Source: UBA9655 sp963704475 (GTDB lineage Bacteria; Pseudomonadota; Alphaproteobacteria; UBA9655). Taken from it: a stretch of 64,000 bases of DNA. The DNA is taken from positions 1,178,001 to 1,242,000 of the forward strand of contig OY969900.1 in NCBI GenBank assembly GCA_963704475.1, given 5' to 3'. A model generated the notes under the pieces. It was given only the letters and a program-made list of their open reading frames with translations. It was not told where the DNA came from and ran no database searches. Of this stretch, positions 7,185 through 16,025 are shown one piece after another; position 1 is the stretch's first letter; each line of letters starts with the position of its first letter. Made by a program: the position numbers and the translations under genes.

Positions 7185-8882
7185 ATGACGTCTGAAGCAA
7201 CCTATTTATTCAATATTCTAGCATTTCTTATTGCTGCAGTCGGAATTGTGTTTGTCTTTCGTCGTCTGAAGATAAGTTCGGTTCTTGGCTATCTCGTTGC
7301 TGGAATGGTGATTGGACCTCATGTCTTAAAAATTATCACAAATCCGTCAGAAGCCCAGTTTTTAGGGGCATTGGGGGTTGTCTCTCTTCTCTTTACTCTA
7401 GGATTAGATCTCCCCCTTCAACGTCTTCAATCCATGAAGAAATATGTTTTTGGGCTTGGCATTCCTCAGGTCATTTTAACGGGTTTTCTTTTTACTGTTT
7501 TTGGGCTTTGGGCAGGGTTATCAAAAGAAGCCGCTGTTTTGGTAGGGGGAGCCTTTTCTCTCTCCTCAACGGCTGTTGTGTTGCAACTTTTGAATGACCG
7601 GCAAGAACTTGCAACGCGGTTTGGTCGCATCTCTTTTTCTGTCTTACTTCTGCAAGATCTGATGGTCGTCCTCTTGCTTATTTTAGCAACAAGCTTAGGC
7701 CTAGAGGGATCGAATATTCTCTTAGAATTGTCTTACGCATTTTTAAAAGCTGTTCTTGCTCTTGGTTTTATTATAGGGCTTGGCAGATTTGTTTTCCGCC
7801 CTCTTTATCGGGCAGTGGCAACGAGCGGAAATCCAGAGCTTTTTATGGGCACAACGTTTTTAGTTGTTCTGGGGACAAGTTTTGTAACTGATCTTTCCGG
7901 GCTCTCCATGGAGCTTGGAGCTTTTTTAGCAGGCATTCTTTTAGCAGAAACAGAATATCGCCATCAAATAGAAGCAGATATTAAACCTTTCCGAGGCCTT
8001 TTGCTGGGTGTTTTCTTTATGGCAGTGGGAATGGGAATAAATGTTACCATTCTGTTTGAAGAGTTTAGCCTTGTCCTAATTCTTCTATTTCTTATGGTTC
8101 TGATAAAGTTTGCCGTCCTCTTTTCCCTCTCTCGCTTTAATAGATTGCGCGTCTCTACAAGCTTCAGGGTTTCTTTTCTCCTGGCAGGAGGAGGAGAATT
8201 TGTCTTTGTTATTTTTTCTCCCTCAATTGCCCAACAATTTCTTCCCCCCGGTTTTGTAGACATTTTGTTTTTAGTAACTGCTCTTTCCATGGCTTTGACG
8301 CCACTTTTAGCCTATCTAGGAAGGCTGAGCGCAGACAAATTCCATGTTCCAGAAACGCATTTTTCGCCTAAGAGTTTTCCTGAAGAAACGGATGATCTAA
8401 AAAATCATATTATTATTGCAGGGTTTGGACGGGTTGGGCAAATGCTAGGCGAAATTTTAAATTCACGCCTTGTACCGTTTGTAGCGCTTGATATAGATAT
8501 GCATTGCGTTACGGAGGGAAGAAAAAAAGGCTTTCCTGTCTTTTTTGGAGATGCAAAAAATGCTGAAGTTCTTAAAGCCGTAGGTGCAGAAAATGCAAAA
8601 GCTATTGTGATTACCTTGAATCACGTGCCCCCCTCTGTTCGTGCCGTCATGACAGTGCGTCGTCACTTCCCAGATTTGCCCGTGTGCGTAAGGGTTAAGG
8701 ATCACAAACATCAAGATAAACTTATTGATTCAGGCGCGCGGCTTGTAGTTCCCGAAACAGTTGAGCCAACCATACAACTCGCCACCTCTGTTCTTCATTT
8801 GATGGAGATTCCAACCGACGAAGTCGAAAAAGTTATTGATAATTTTCGACGGCAACACTGGCTGGTGAGCGAAAAAGAGTGA
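7185..8882 (+). CDS. CPA2-family potassium/proton antiporter, Kef type with TrkA-N domain
   Basis: The 565-residue inner-membrane protein has about a dozen hydrophobic segments from residue 5 to 385 (FNILAFLIAAVGIVFVFRRL, LGYLVAGMVIGPHVL, SLSSTAVVLQLLNDR and so on). These are followed by a cytoplasmic NAD-binding RCK/TrkA-N domain starting HIIIAGFGRVGQMLGEIL near residue 407. This layout is that of KefB/KefC glutathione-gated K+ efflux systems. ATG 7185 follows AAAAGG at good spacing. The coding end (8882) lies two bases from the inverted repeat of an IS1-like element, so the last residues may have been altered by that insertion. Confidence 0.9.
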   Translation: MTSEATYLFNILAFLIAAVGIVFVFRRLKISSVLGYLVAGMVIGPHVLKIITNPSEAQFLGALGVVSLLFTLGLDLPLQRLQSMKKYVFGLGIPQVILTGFLFTVFGLWAGLSKEAAVLVGGAFSLSSTAVVLQLLNDRQELATRFGRISFSVLLLQDLMVVLLLILATSLGLEGSNILLELSYAFLKAVLALGFIIGLGRFVFRPLYRAVATSGNPELFMGTTFLVVLGTSFVTDLSGLSMELGAFLAGILLAETEYRHQIEADIKPFRGLLLGVFFMAVGMGINVTILFEEFSLVLILLFLMVLIKFAVLFSLSRFNRLRVSTSFRVSFLLAGGGEFVFVIFSPSIAQQFLPPGFVDILFLVTALSMALTPLLAYLGRLSADKFHVPETHFSPKSFPEETDDLKNHIIIAGFGRVGQMLGEILNSRLVPFVALDIDMHCVTEGRKKGFPVFFGDAKNAEVLKAVGAENAKAIVITLNHVPPSVRAVMTVRRHFPDLPVCVRVKDHKHQDKLIDSGARLVVPETVEPTIQLATSVLHLMEIPTDEVEKVIDNFRRQHWLVSEKE

Positions 8883-8883
8883 G

Positions 8884-9674
8884 GAGAGTATTTACTTATA
8901 GATAGATAAGTGGTGCAAGAAAGCATCAACTAATCAAGGAGATGCTTTATGTTGAGCTGTAAAAACTGCGACAATCAACAAGTTGTAAAGAATGGTATTG
9001 TAAGGTCTCAACAGCGTTACAGATGTAAATCTTGTGGGTTTAATTTTGTCTTAGGGGATAAGCGTGTCAAGCTAGATACGGCTGTAAAACGAGCTTTTGC
9101 AGTGATTTTATATGCTCTGGGCAAATCATCTTATGGATTTATTGCGAAGCTGTTTGGAGTGACTCCCCCTGCAGTTCAGAAATGGCTTAAGCAAGAGGCT
9201 TCAATTCTTGAAGAGCCCCAAATTTCTGCAGAAATTCAGGAAATGGAGTTTGACGAAATGTGGCATTTTGTGGGGTCAAAAAAAACAAAAAATGGATTAT
9301 CAAAGCCGTGGATCGTTCTGCACGGCGAACTGTTGCCTGGGTTATCGGGGATCGTGATTCTGCAATCTTCAAGCGTCTCTGCGACAAGGTAAAGCGTTTA
9401 AAAACCTGTGTTTTTTACACTGATGATTGGAGTGCTTTTTCATCAGTCCTCCCCCGCAAGACGTTTCATTGGCAAAGCTCATACCATTACGATAGAGCAA
9501 GATAACAGGAATACACGACATCATTTAGGGCGCATGACACGTCGAATAAAAGTTGTTTCGAAAAAAGTGGAAATGGTCGATATGACTCTGAAGCTTTGGT
9601 GCGCTTTAACGCAACCGAAAATTTTTCACGACTTGTCAACAAACAGCGATATCTATCTTTAGGTAAATACTCTC
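8884..9674 (+). mobile_element. IS1-family insertion sequence, decayed
   Basis: The terminal inverted repeats GAGAGTATTTACTTATAGAT (from 8884) and the complement of ATCTTTAGGTAAATACTCTC (to 9674) match at 20 of 22 positions. The element is about 791 bp, as usual for IS1. No matching target duplication is visible next to the ends, so one flank may have changed since insertion. It sits directly behind the antiporter stop codon. Confidence 0.8.
8949..9662 (+). pseudogene. IS1-family transposase, two frame changes
   Basis: The N-terminus has the InsA zinc finger (CKNCDNQQVVKNGIVR...QQRYRCKSCGFNF) and a helix-turn-helix, then the DDE part begins with MEFDEMWHFVG. At 9281-9296 (A8-C-A6) the frame must slip by -1 to continue as KKWIIKAVDRSARRTVAWVIGDRD and FYTDDWSAF. 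A second shift near 9460 is needed to reach GKAHTITIEQDNRNTRHHLGRMTRR and the C-terminus. The first could be programmed slippage as in IS1; the second looks like a mutation. The element is probably inactive. Confidence 0.8.
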
Positions 9675-9844
9675 AAAACTCAATGTACAATAAATTTGTT
9701 AAAAACTTCTTAAGTCTTAAGATTTTTGTTCATGGAGCCTCATATAACGTATGCATAAAAACCTTCAGAAAACTCACTCAGCCTTAACTTTCTTTAAACC
9801 TTTTCCTGATAAGCTAAGCTCATCACTTACAAAAGGAGAGGGAA

Positions 9845-10228
9845 ATGATTTATAAAAATTGTATTGATGCGTGCTTTGATGTCGTCAAAGCTGCTGAACG
9901 CTGTGGGTTTGAGTGTTGCCATAAAGAGTCAAAAGAATCAAAAGAATGTTCTACGGAAAAGCACTGCTCTACCGACAAACATTGTTGTGCGAGTAAGCAT
10001 TGCTGCACACTATGTGCCGATGTCTGCACTCTTGTGGGTCGGATGACGGCAAGAGGATTCTGCTCAAAAGATCTCTATGAGCTTTGTGCAAAAATTTGTG
10101 ATGACTGCGCCAATCACTGTGGGAAAGTTGATCACGAGTACACAAAAGCATGTGCGCTTGCTGCAAAAAAATGCGCGGATGCCTGCCGTGTATGCCACAC
10201 GGATTGTCAAAAAGAGTGTGGGAAGTAA
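9845..10228 (+). CDS. Cys-rich four-helix-bundle copper-storage-like protein (DUF326/Csp type)
   Basis: The 127-residue protein has about two dozen Cys, spaced along predicted helices (CIDACFDVVKAAERCGFECC; CCTLCADVCTLVGRM; CSKDLYELCAKICDDCANHC; ACALAAKKCADACRVCHTDC). This is the pattern of Csp/DUF326 copper-binding bundles, which store many Cu(I) ions through thiolates lining the bundle core. There is no signal peptide, so it is probably cytosolic as in Csp3. Between helices one and two is an extra segment with KHC repeats (CSTEKHCSTDKHCCASKHCC, about residues 35-54) not usual for the family. A strong ribosome-binding site (AAGGAGAGGG) precedes ATG 9845. Confidence 0.8.
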   Translation: MIYKNCIDACFDVVKAAERCGFECCHKESKESKECSTEKHCSTDKHCCASKHCCTLCADVCTLVGRMTARGFCSKDLYELCAKICDDCANHCGKVDHEYTKACALAAKKCADACRVCHTDCQKECGK

Positions 10229-10229
10229 T

Positions 10230-10293
10230 CAGTATCGCGGTGTAGCGGTGCAGCAGTAAGGAAAAATTTCTATGCCGCTACACTGCAATACTG
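10230..10293. repeat. Imperfect inverted repeat between the copper-storage gene and hemW
   Basis: CAGTATCGCGGTGTAGCGG (10230-10248) is inverted at 10275-10293 with two mismatches, giving a 19-bp stem with a 26-base loop. There is no T run, so it may be a palindromic repeat rather than a terminator. Confidence 0.6.
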
Positions 10294-10309
10294 CTACACT
10301 GCCTCTGAT

Positions 10310-11449
10310 ATGCTTGGTCTCTACATCCACTGGCCCTTTTGCCTCTCAAAATGTCCCTATTGCGACTTTAACAGTCATGTTCGAGAGAAAATAGATCAAA
10401 AACGGTGGCAAGCAGCGCTCTTAAAAGAATTAGAATATGTCGCCCCCTATACAAAACCCCACTCCTTGGTGAGTCTATTCTTTGGAGGGGGAACGCCATC
10501 TTTGATGGATCCTGAGTGTGTTGGATCTCTGATTGAGAAAGCCAAATCTTTATTTTCTTCAACAACCTCCCTAGAAGTGACTTTAGAAGCTAACCCGAGT
10601 ACAGTTGAGGCTAAAAAATTTGACGCCTTTGCAAAGGCGGGGGTGAATCGTCTTTCCCTTGGTGTTCAATCCCTTCGGGACGATGCTCTTTCTTTTTTAG
10701 GACGGAAACATTCCGCAAAAGACGCCCTTAAAGCGTTGGAGATTGCAAAGACATATTTCCCTCGGTTTTCTTTCGATTTGATTTATGCGCGGCCCCATCA
10801 AACGTCTGCGTCCTGGAAGGCCGAGCTTCAAGAAGCATTACAGTATGCGGCAGGACACCTGTCTTTGTACCAATTAACGATTGAACCACAGACTGCCTTT
10901 GCAACGCGCATGAGCCGGGGAGAACAAATGACTCTTGGGGATGACCCGGCAGCAACTCTTTACCATCTGACTGAAAGACTGATGACTGAGGCGGGCCTCC
11001 CTGCGTATGAGGTTTCTAACTATGCTCGACCAGGTCAAGAATGTCGCCACAACCTCTTGTATTGGAATTTTGAGGATTACATCGGTATTGGCCCCGGCGC
11101 GCATGGAAGGATCACCCAAGATGGCATCAAGTATGCCACCTATCATTATAAGGCTCCTGAAACATGGCTGGAAGCTGTGGAAAAGAAGGGCCATGGCCTT
11201 GAATCTATGCAGCCTCTCTCAAAAGAGGAAAGACTTCAAGAAGTGACGTTGATGGGGCTGAGGCTCACACAAGGCCTTTCTCTCAAACGTCTTTTTGAGG
11301 AGACAGGCCTCACACTTGATGAGGCCTATCAAAACCTTAGTGTTCTGGAAAGAGAAGGGCTCTTATTCCGAACCCCCACCCATCTTATACCCTCCTTTGA
11401 CGGACGGCTGCGCCTGAATGGATTAATCTCTTTTTTGCTTAAACCTTAA
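10310..11449 (+). CDS. hemW: Radical SAM heme chaperone HemW
   Basis: The 379-residue cytoplasmic protein begins MLGLYIHWPFCLSKCPYCDFNSH, with the CxxxCxxC [4Fe-4S] motif (residues 11, 15, 18). It then has FFGGGTPSLM, EANPSTVE, GVNRLSLGVQSL and the HemW C-terminal domain (YEVSNYARPGQECRHNLLYW, IGIGPGAHGR). HemW lacks the extra Cys of coproporphyrinogen dehydrogenase HemN (CxxxCxxCxC); here the position after the third Cys is Asp-Phe, which supports HemW. Its 3' end overlaps the convergent ATPase gene by 11 bp. Confidence 0.92.
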   Translation: MLGLYIHWPFCLSKCPYCDFNSHVREKIDQKRWQAALLKELEYVAPYTKPHSLVSLFFGGGTPSLMDPECVGSLIEKAKSLFSSTTSLEVTLEANPSTVEAKKFDAFAKAGVNRLSLGVQSLRDDALSFLGRKHSAKDALKALEIAKTYFPRFSFDLIYARPHQTSASWKAELQEALQYAAGHLSLYQLTIEPQTAFATRMSRGEQMTLGDDPAATLYHLTERLMTEAGLPAYEVSNYARPGQECRHNLLYWNFEDYIGIGPGAHGRITQDGIKYATYHYKAPETWLEAVEKKGHGLESMQPLSKEERLQEVTLMGLRLTQGLSLKRLFEETGLTLDEAYQNLSVLEREGLLFRTPTHLIPSFDGRLRLNGLISFLLKP

Positions 11450-12548
11450 TTAAACCGTCACCTTTAAAGGTATAGAAGTTTTTAGATTTGATGCCGACAA
11501 CAGAAATTTTATCATTAAAATCGTATGCTTGGTCTCCTGGGTAGACGATTGTTAAATGATCAAGCTTAAGATCTTCTATGGCGATTTTCATAGATAGAGA
11601 AATCTTTGGCGCATCTGCATACTTAATTTCAAACCCTAATCGCTTCCCCTTTTGAAAGATTAAAAGATCGAGCTCCGCTCCCGATTGGGTGCCCCAAAAA
11701 TAACAGTTCTCAGCACGAATGGCATGAAGACGAATAATCTCTTCAATGGCAAAACCTTCCCAGGAGGCGCCTAATTTAGGATGCCTCTCAATTTCTGCCT
11801 GAGTAGTAAGACCTAACAGAGCATGAAGAATGCCCGTATCTCGGAAATAAACCTTCGGGGATTTTACCTGCCGCTTACTTATATTTTTAAACCAGGGTGA
11901 CAAAGAACGCATCATAAATGTGCCAATTAATAGATCGAAATATTTGCGCACGGTATGGTCTGATACACCTAAGGATCTTCCAAGTTCACTGGCATTGAAG
12001 ATCTGTCCATGAGTATGACAGAGCATCATCCACAATCGTCTGATGTGAAGAGAGGGAATTTTAAATCCTAAGTTGGGGATATCTCTTTCTAAAAACGTTG
12101 TAATATATTCCTGACGCCAGAGAAAACTTTCTTCATCTGAGTCAGCGAGAAAAGAGCGTGGGAATCCTCCCCTTCTCCAAAGGGTTCTCATGTCACCTAC
12201 TTCTCCAAGAGAAAAGGGAGTAAGCTCAATGTACCCAATACGTCCAGCTAGAGTTTCAGAGGATTGATGGATAAGGTCTCGTGATGCACTGCCTAGAATT
12301 AAGAATTTGCGAGGGCGTTCATCAATAAGCACTCGAAGAATAGGGAAGAGATTTGGAAGGCGTTGGACTTCGTCAATCACAACAAGTCCCTCCAAAGAGG
12401 AAAGAGCGATAAAAGGTTCTTCGAGGCGTGCAAGGTCGAAAGGATTTTCAAGATCAAAAAAATGGACAGGTCCATCATTAAAGTTTTTTGAATATTGACG
12501 TGCTAATGTTGTTTTACCAGTCTGGCGAGGGCCTAAAACAGCACACAC
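11439..12548 (-). CDS. AAA-type ATPase with DUF4143 domain, 5' end probably frameshifted
   Basis: The visible protein (369 residues from a GTG) starts CAVLGPRQTGKTTLARQY, so Walker A is almost at the N-terminus. It continues with VVIDEVQRLPNLFPILR (Walker B), FLILGSASRDL, a winged-helix segment, and the DUF4143 nuclease-like C-terminal domain (SWEGFAIEEII; SGAELDLLIFQKGKRLGFEIKYA). Members usually have about 30 more residues before Walker A. These are present in another frame: ATG 12598, with AGGGT upstream, encodes ERHSFLKQISAQ and then loses frame near 12555-12565. A one-base slip joins it to NVHPVCAVLGPRQ. The current product may be short or absent. The cellular role of the family is not settled. 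Confidence 0.8.
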   Translation of the reverse strand: MCAVLGPRQTGKTTLARQYSKNFNDGPVHFFDLENPFDLARLEEPFIALSSLEGLVVIDEVQRLPNLFPILRVLIDERPRKFLILGSASRDLIHQSSETLAGRIGYIELTPFSLGEVGDMRTLWRRGGFPRSFLADSDEESFLWRQEYITTFLERDIPNLGFKIPSLHIRRLWMMLCHTHGQIFNASELGRSLGVSDHTVRKYFDLLIGTFMMRSLSPWFKNISKRQVKSPKVYFRDTGILHALLGLTTQAEIERHPKLGASWEGFAIEEIIRLHAIRAENCYFWGTQSGAELDLLIFQKGKRLGFEIKYADAPKISLSMKIAIEDLKLDHLTIVYPGDQAYDFNDKISVVGIKSKNFYTFKGDGLIKV

Positions 12549-12606
12549 AGGGTGAACATTTGTGCGCTAATTTGCTTTAAAAATGAGTGTCGTTCCATTT
12601 TACCCT

Positions 12607-12675
12607 GTAAATTCGTACTCTCTGTTCGAATTTACAATTCATTTCTCCGAAAGAACAATTCATTTCTCCGAAAGA
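12607..12675 (-). promoter_or_regulatory. Inverted repeat plus tandem 21-bp repeat upstream of the DUF4143 ATPase
   Basis: GTAAATTCG (12607-12615) and CGAATTTAC (12627-12635) form a perfect 9-bp palindrome just upstream of ATG 12598 on the minus strand. Next to it a 21-bp unit (ACAATTCATTTCTCCGAAAG plus A) occurs twice exactly (12634-12654, 12655-12675). This may be an operator or autoregulatory site; the function is inferred from position only. Confidence 0.5.
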
Positions 12676-12747
12676 CAAGCTTTTTCTAGTTCAAGAGCTT
12701 GCCCCACGATGATTCATTAGCATAGGGTGGTAATGGTCTCTTGCTCT

Positions 12748-13917
12748 TTAAAAAGTCTCCCGCGCAGGGCTGACCTGCTTAAAACCTGAAGGATGAACCT
12801 CAAACACAGCGAGGCCCCGTTCGTTCATCCCTTGGGGTGTTAAGCGAAAGAGGCCTTCTGTTCCCGCAAATCCTTGAGAAAAAGTTAGATTTTGAGATGT
12901 ATAGCCTTTATCCGCGAGAGCAATAGCAAGGGCGGTTGCATCATAGGCTAGGCTTGTAATGCGCTCAGGTGCATGCCCGTAAGCGTTACGAAAGCGGGTT
13001 TCAAAACTTTGCCGTCCCTCAGGCGAGGTTGATGCAAAAATTCCCCCTGCAAGGCCCGGAATAGATTGGGTTTCTGGGGTATCCCATTGACCACTTCCTA
13101 AAATTTTAAGAGAGTCTTGATTCCCCAGAAGATGTACGAGGAGGGCTAGATTCTCTCCTCCTTCAGGAATGAAGAGCGCCTCACACCCTTGACTTTTATA
13201 CGCCTCGACTTCTGTCAAAATCGAAGGGTTTTCTGTCTGAAGATCATTTTTTGTATAATGGATAATCCCTAAAAGATGCACACTCCCTTGCGCCTCAAGA
13301 CGTCTTAAAGTTTGATCCACCAGACCTCCATACTGATCATTGGGCGTTAAGGCCGCGATTTTTGTGATCCCGCGCTCTTTTGCATAAGCCATAACGCGTT
13401 CAATTTGTTGTGCGGGTAATACACCCAGAACGTACACTCCTTGCCCTGCAACGGCTTGGTCTGTTGAAAAGCAAAGAAGGTTTACGCCACGTGCAGTAAG
13501 CTGTGGTTTTATCTTTTCAACGTCAGCTGCAAAAATAGGACCTATCAACAGTTCTGCTCCTTCATTAAGGGCTTTTTGTGCGGCCTTGTCAGCCCCTTGT
13601 GCTGTATCCTGGGGTAATAAAGTAATAGAAGAGGAACCGGCTTCAAAGAGGGCGAGTTCAGCCGCTTCCAATAACCCCTTTCCAAGTGCTGCATGGTCAC
13701 CTGATAGAGGAAGAAGAATTCCTATTTTATGGGACGCGGGAGCAGGTGTTTGAACGGGAGTTGGAGTTGGAGCTGGAGCAGGTGGCATTGGAGGAAGAGG
13801 AGCACTTGCCTCAAGAGACGGTGTGACGACAGGCACGTCGACGGGTGTTTTATGTCCACAAGAGGTTAAGCCGATCATCAGGCATCCGGCAATAAGTAAT
13901 TGTAGTATCCTTGTCAT
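12748..13917 (-). CDS. Lipoprotein with periplasmic-binding fold, penicillin-binding protein activator (LpoA-like) family
   Basis: The 389-residue protein has a lipoprotein signal (LIAGCLMIGLTSCGHK, lipobox LTSC), so the mature form should be lipid-anchored. A Pro/Ala/Thr-rich linker (residues 30-62) leads to a Leu/Ile/Val-binding type I fold: KIGILLPLSGDHAALGKGLLEAAELALFEAG, LLIGPIFAADVEKI, ITKIAALTPNDQYGGLV and ERITSLAYDATALAIALA. Alphaproteobacterial proteins of this kind are classed as penicillin-binding protein activators; a transport role is less likely because no permease genes are adjacent. It is the last gene of the glyQ-glyS unit, 14 bp after glyS. Confidence 0.8.
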   Translation of the reverse strand: MTRILQLLIAGCLMIGLTSCGHKTPVDVPVVTPSLEASAPLPPMPPAPAPTPTPVQTPAPASHKIGILLPLSGDHAALGKGLLEAAELALFEAGSSSITLLPQDTAQGADKAAQKALNEGAELLIGPIFAADVEKIKPQLTARGVNLLCFSTDQAVAGQGVYVLGVLPAQQIERVMAYAKERGITKIAALTPNDQYGGLVDQTLRRLEAQGSVHLLGIIHYTKNDLQTENPSILTEVEAYKSQGCEALFIPEGGENLALLVHLLGNQDSLKILGSGQWDTPETQSIPGLAGGIFASTSPEGRQSFETRFRNAYGHAPERITSLAYDATALAIALADKGYTSQNLTFSQGFAGTEGLFRLTPQGMNERGLAVFEVHPSGFKQVSPARETF

Positions 13918-13931
13918 AATGCGTCTCCTTT

Positions 13932-16025
13932 TTATGATTCTATTTTTGAAAAATCAGCTACCTGATGCAGAGTCTTCCGCAAAATAGCTAACAATTGCAG
14001 GCGATTTTTACGTGTCTCTTGATCCTCACAATTGACAACAACCTTATCAAAGAAGGTGTCCACATATGGTCGAAGAGGGGCAAGAGTTTGAACAGCCGTA
14101 ATAAAATCACCTTTTTGAACAAGAGATTGAATTTCAGGAGCTGTTATCTGAAGCTGCTTATAAAGAGCTTTCTCTTCTGCTGCTACAAGTTTTTCTTCCG
14201 TCAGGGTCCCTGAGAACGTACGGTTTTCTTTTTCTTCTTCAATATGTAAAATATGAGCGGCTCTTTTATACGCCGCCAAAAGATTCTGACCATCTTCTTT
14301 CCTCATCAAATGGCCCAATGCTTGCGCTCTTAAAGAAAGTTCGGAAAATGTAGGATTTTCACGGGCGACACTCAATACTGCTTCCACGTGATCATGGGGA
14401 CACCCTTTTTCATCTTTAAGGAAAAACTTAAACCTCTCCAAGAGGAACAGCCATACTGCTTGCACAGCTTCTTCTTTAGATTTAACAAGAGGCGCTGGCA
14501 AATCTTCCCACGCATACGCCTTATAAGCCGCTGAGAGAGCTTCCAGCATAGAAAAATTAACATGAGGTGTCAGGGAAAGAGAAATAAGCCCCAGAGCTGC
14601 CCGCCTCAACGCATAAGGATCTTTGGATCCAGTTGGGGTAATGCCAATTGTAAAAAACCCGACCAACGTATCCAGGCGATCTGCAATGCCAAGGATAAGG
14701 CTTGTAGGTGATTGAGGAATCGCCCCCCCTGCACCCTTCGGCCAATACTGCTCTTCAATGGCCTCAACTACATCTTGGGGTTCTCCTTGATGGAGCGCAT
14801 AATACTTTCCCATAATTCCTTGGAGCTCAGGGAATTCCCCCACCATCTGGGAGGCAAGATCTGCTTTAGAAAGAAATGCTGCTCTTGCAACATTTTTGGA
14901 ATCAATGCCTCCTTTTTCCGCAAGATGAGACGAAAGGGTTTGCACCCGCTCAACTTTATCAAAAAGGTTTCCTAAATGCTGATGAAAAAGACGGGTTTTT
15001 AACGCCTCATTAAAGTGCTCCACCGGCTTTTTTTGATCCTGTTCCCAAAAGAATTTGGCATCTGCAAGACGGGCCCTTAAAACCCGCTCGTTGCCTATGA
15101 CAATGGCTTTTCCTTGATCGGGTGCCGTACAATTGGCAATAATTCCAAAGTCGGGGGCAAGATTACCGCGCGCATCGCAGAAGGGAAAATAACGCTGATG
15201 ATGACGCATAGGGGTTGTAATCACTTCTTGAGGGAGTACCATGAACTGCGGATCAACCTTTCCTTTCAAGGCAACCGGCCATTCGACAAGTCCTGTGACT
15301 TCGCTCAAGAGAGCAGCATCCTCTAGGGGGGAGAGCCCTGTCTCATGAGCGATACGAAGGACTTCTCTTTCAATAAGAGCGTGGCGTGTGTGCCAGTCCA
15401 AGATCACAAAATGGTCTTTGAGCTTTTTTTCATAATCCTTAAAACTTGTCACCGTGAATGAACCTTGGCTCAAAAAGCGGTGGCCTTGGGTTGTGTTTGA
15501 GGCCGTTACACCTGCGTAGGAAAAAGGGACGACTTCAGTGTCAAAGAGGCTTATAAAACTTCGAATGGGGCGCACCCACGGTGTAACTTGAGCGCCCCAC
15601 CGCATGGTCTTGGGCCAATGAAAGTCCTTCAAGCAGGAAAGAGCAATAGAAGACAGGATCTCGCACGTTTTTTGCCCTGGAATTTTTTGGAGAGCAAATA
15701 AACAGTCCCCCTTAGGTGTTTGTTTAACAACGCACTCTTCGCGTGGGATGCCGGCTGTTTTTAAAAATCCTTCTATAGCGCCTTGAGGCGCTGTCACAAG
15801 CGGGCCCTTCTTTTCGGTTGTTTGTTCAGACGTTTGATGGGGTAAGCCTTCTACAACCAACGTCAACCGGCGTGGTGTAATAAATGTCTTAAGTGATTGA
15901 TAGGAAAGACTTGCTGCCAATAGATGTTTTTCCGCGAGTGTTTTAAGCTGAGCCTCAGCCCCCGGCTGCATCCGTGCAGGAATTTCTTCAGAAAAGATTT
16001 CAAAAAGCCACTCAGCCATGGGCAT
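13932..16025 (-). CDS. glyS: Glycyl-tRNA synthetase beta subunit
   Basis: The 697-residue protein matches GlyS throughout: MAEWLFEIFSEEIPARMQPGAE at the start, then RRLTLVVEGLP, MRWGAQVTPWVRPIRSF, TTPMRHHQRYFPF (the HHQRYF motif), GIIANCTAPDQGKAIVIGNERVLRARLADAKFFWEQD, and SKDPYALRRAALGLI in the anticodon-binding region. It forms the alpha2-beta2 enzyme with GlyQ and charges tRNA-Gly in the cytoplasm. Its start overlaps the end of glyQ by 14 bp. Start codons at 16025 and 16019 are both possible. No lesion is seen. Confidence 0.95.
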   Translation of the reverse strand: MPMAEWLFEIFSEEIPARMQPGAEAQLKTLAEKHLLAASLSYQSLKTFITPRRLTLVVEGLPHQTSEQTTEKKGPLVTAPQGAIEGFLKTAGIPREECVVKQTPKGDCLFALQKIPGQKTCEILSSIALSCLKDFHWPKTMRWGAQVTPWVRPIRSFISLFDTEVVPFSYAGVTASNTTQGHRFLSQGSFTVTSFKDYEKKLKDHFVILDWHTRHALIEREVLRIAHETGLSPLEDAALLSEVTGLVEWPVALKGKVDPQFMVLPQEVITTPMRHHQRYFPFCDARGNLAPDFGIIANCTAPDQGKAIVIGNERVLRARLADAKFFWEQDQKKPVEHFNEALKTRLFHQHLGNLFDKVERVQTLSSHLAEKGGIDSKNVARAAFLSKADLASQMVGEFPELQGIMGKYYALHQGEPQDVVEAIEEQYWPKGAGGAIPQSPTSLILGIADRLDTLVGFFTIGITPTGSKDPYALRRAALGLISLSLTPHVNFSMLEALSAAYKAYAWEDLPAPLVKSKEEAVQAVWLFLLERFKFFLKDEKGCPHDHVEAVLSVARENPTFSELSLRAQALGHLMRKEDGQNLLAAYKRAAHILHIEEEKENRTFSGTLTEEKLVAAEEKALYKQLQITAPEIQSLVQKGDFITAVQTLAPLRPYVDTFFDKVVVNCEDQETRKNRLQLLAILRKTLHQVADFSKIES

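Noticed and set aside
7018..7200. Minus-strand 60-residue reading frame
   Set aside because: It lies across the tRNA-Gln gene and has no ribosome-binding site or family resemblance.
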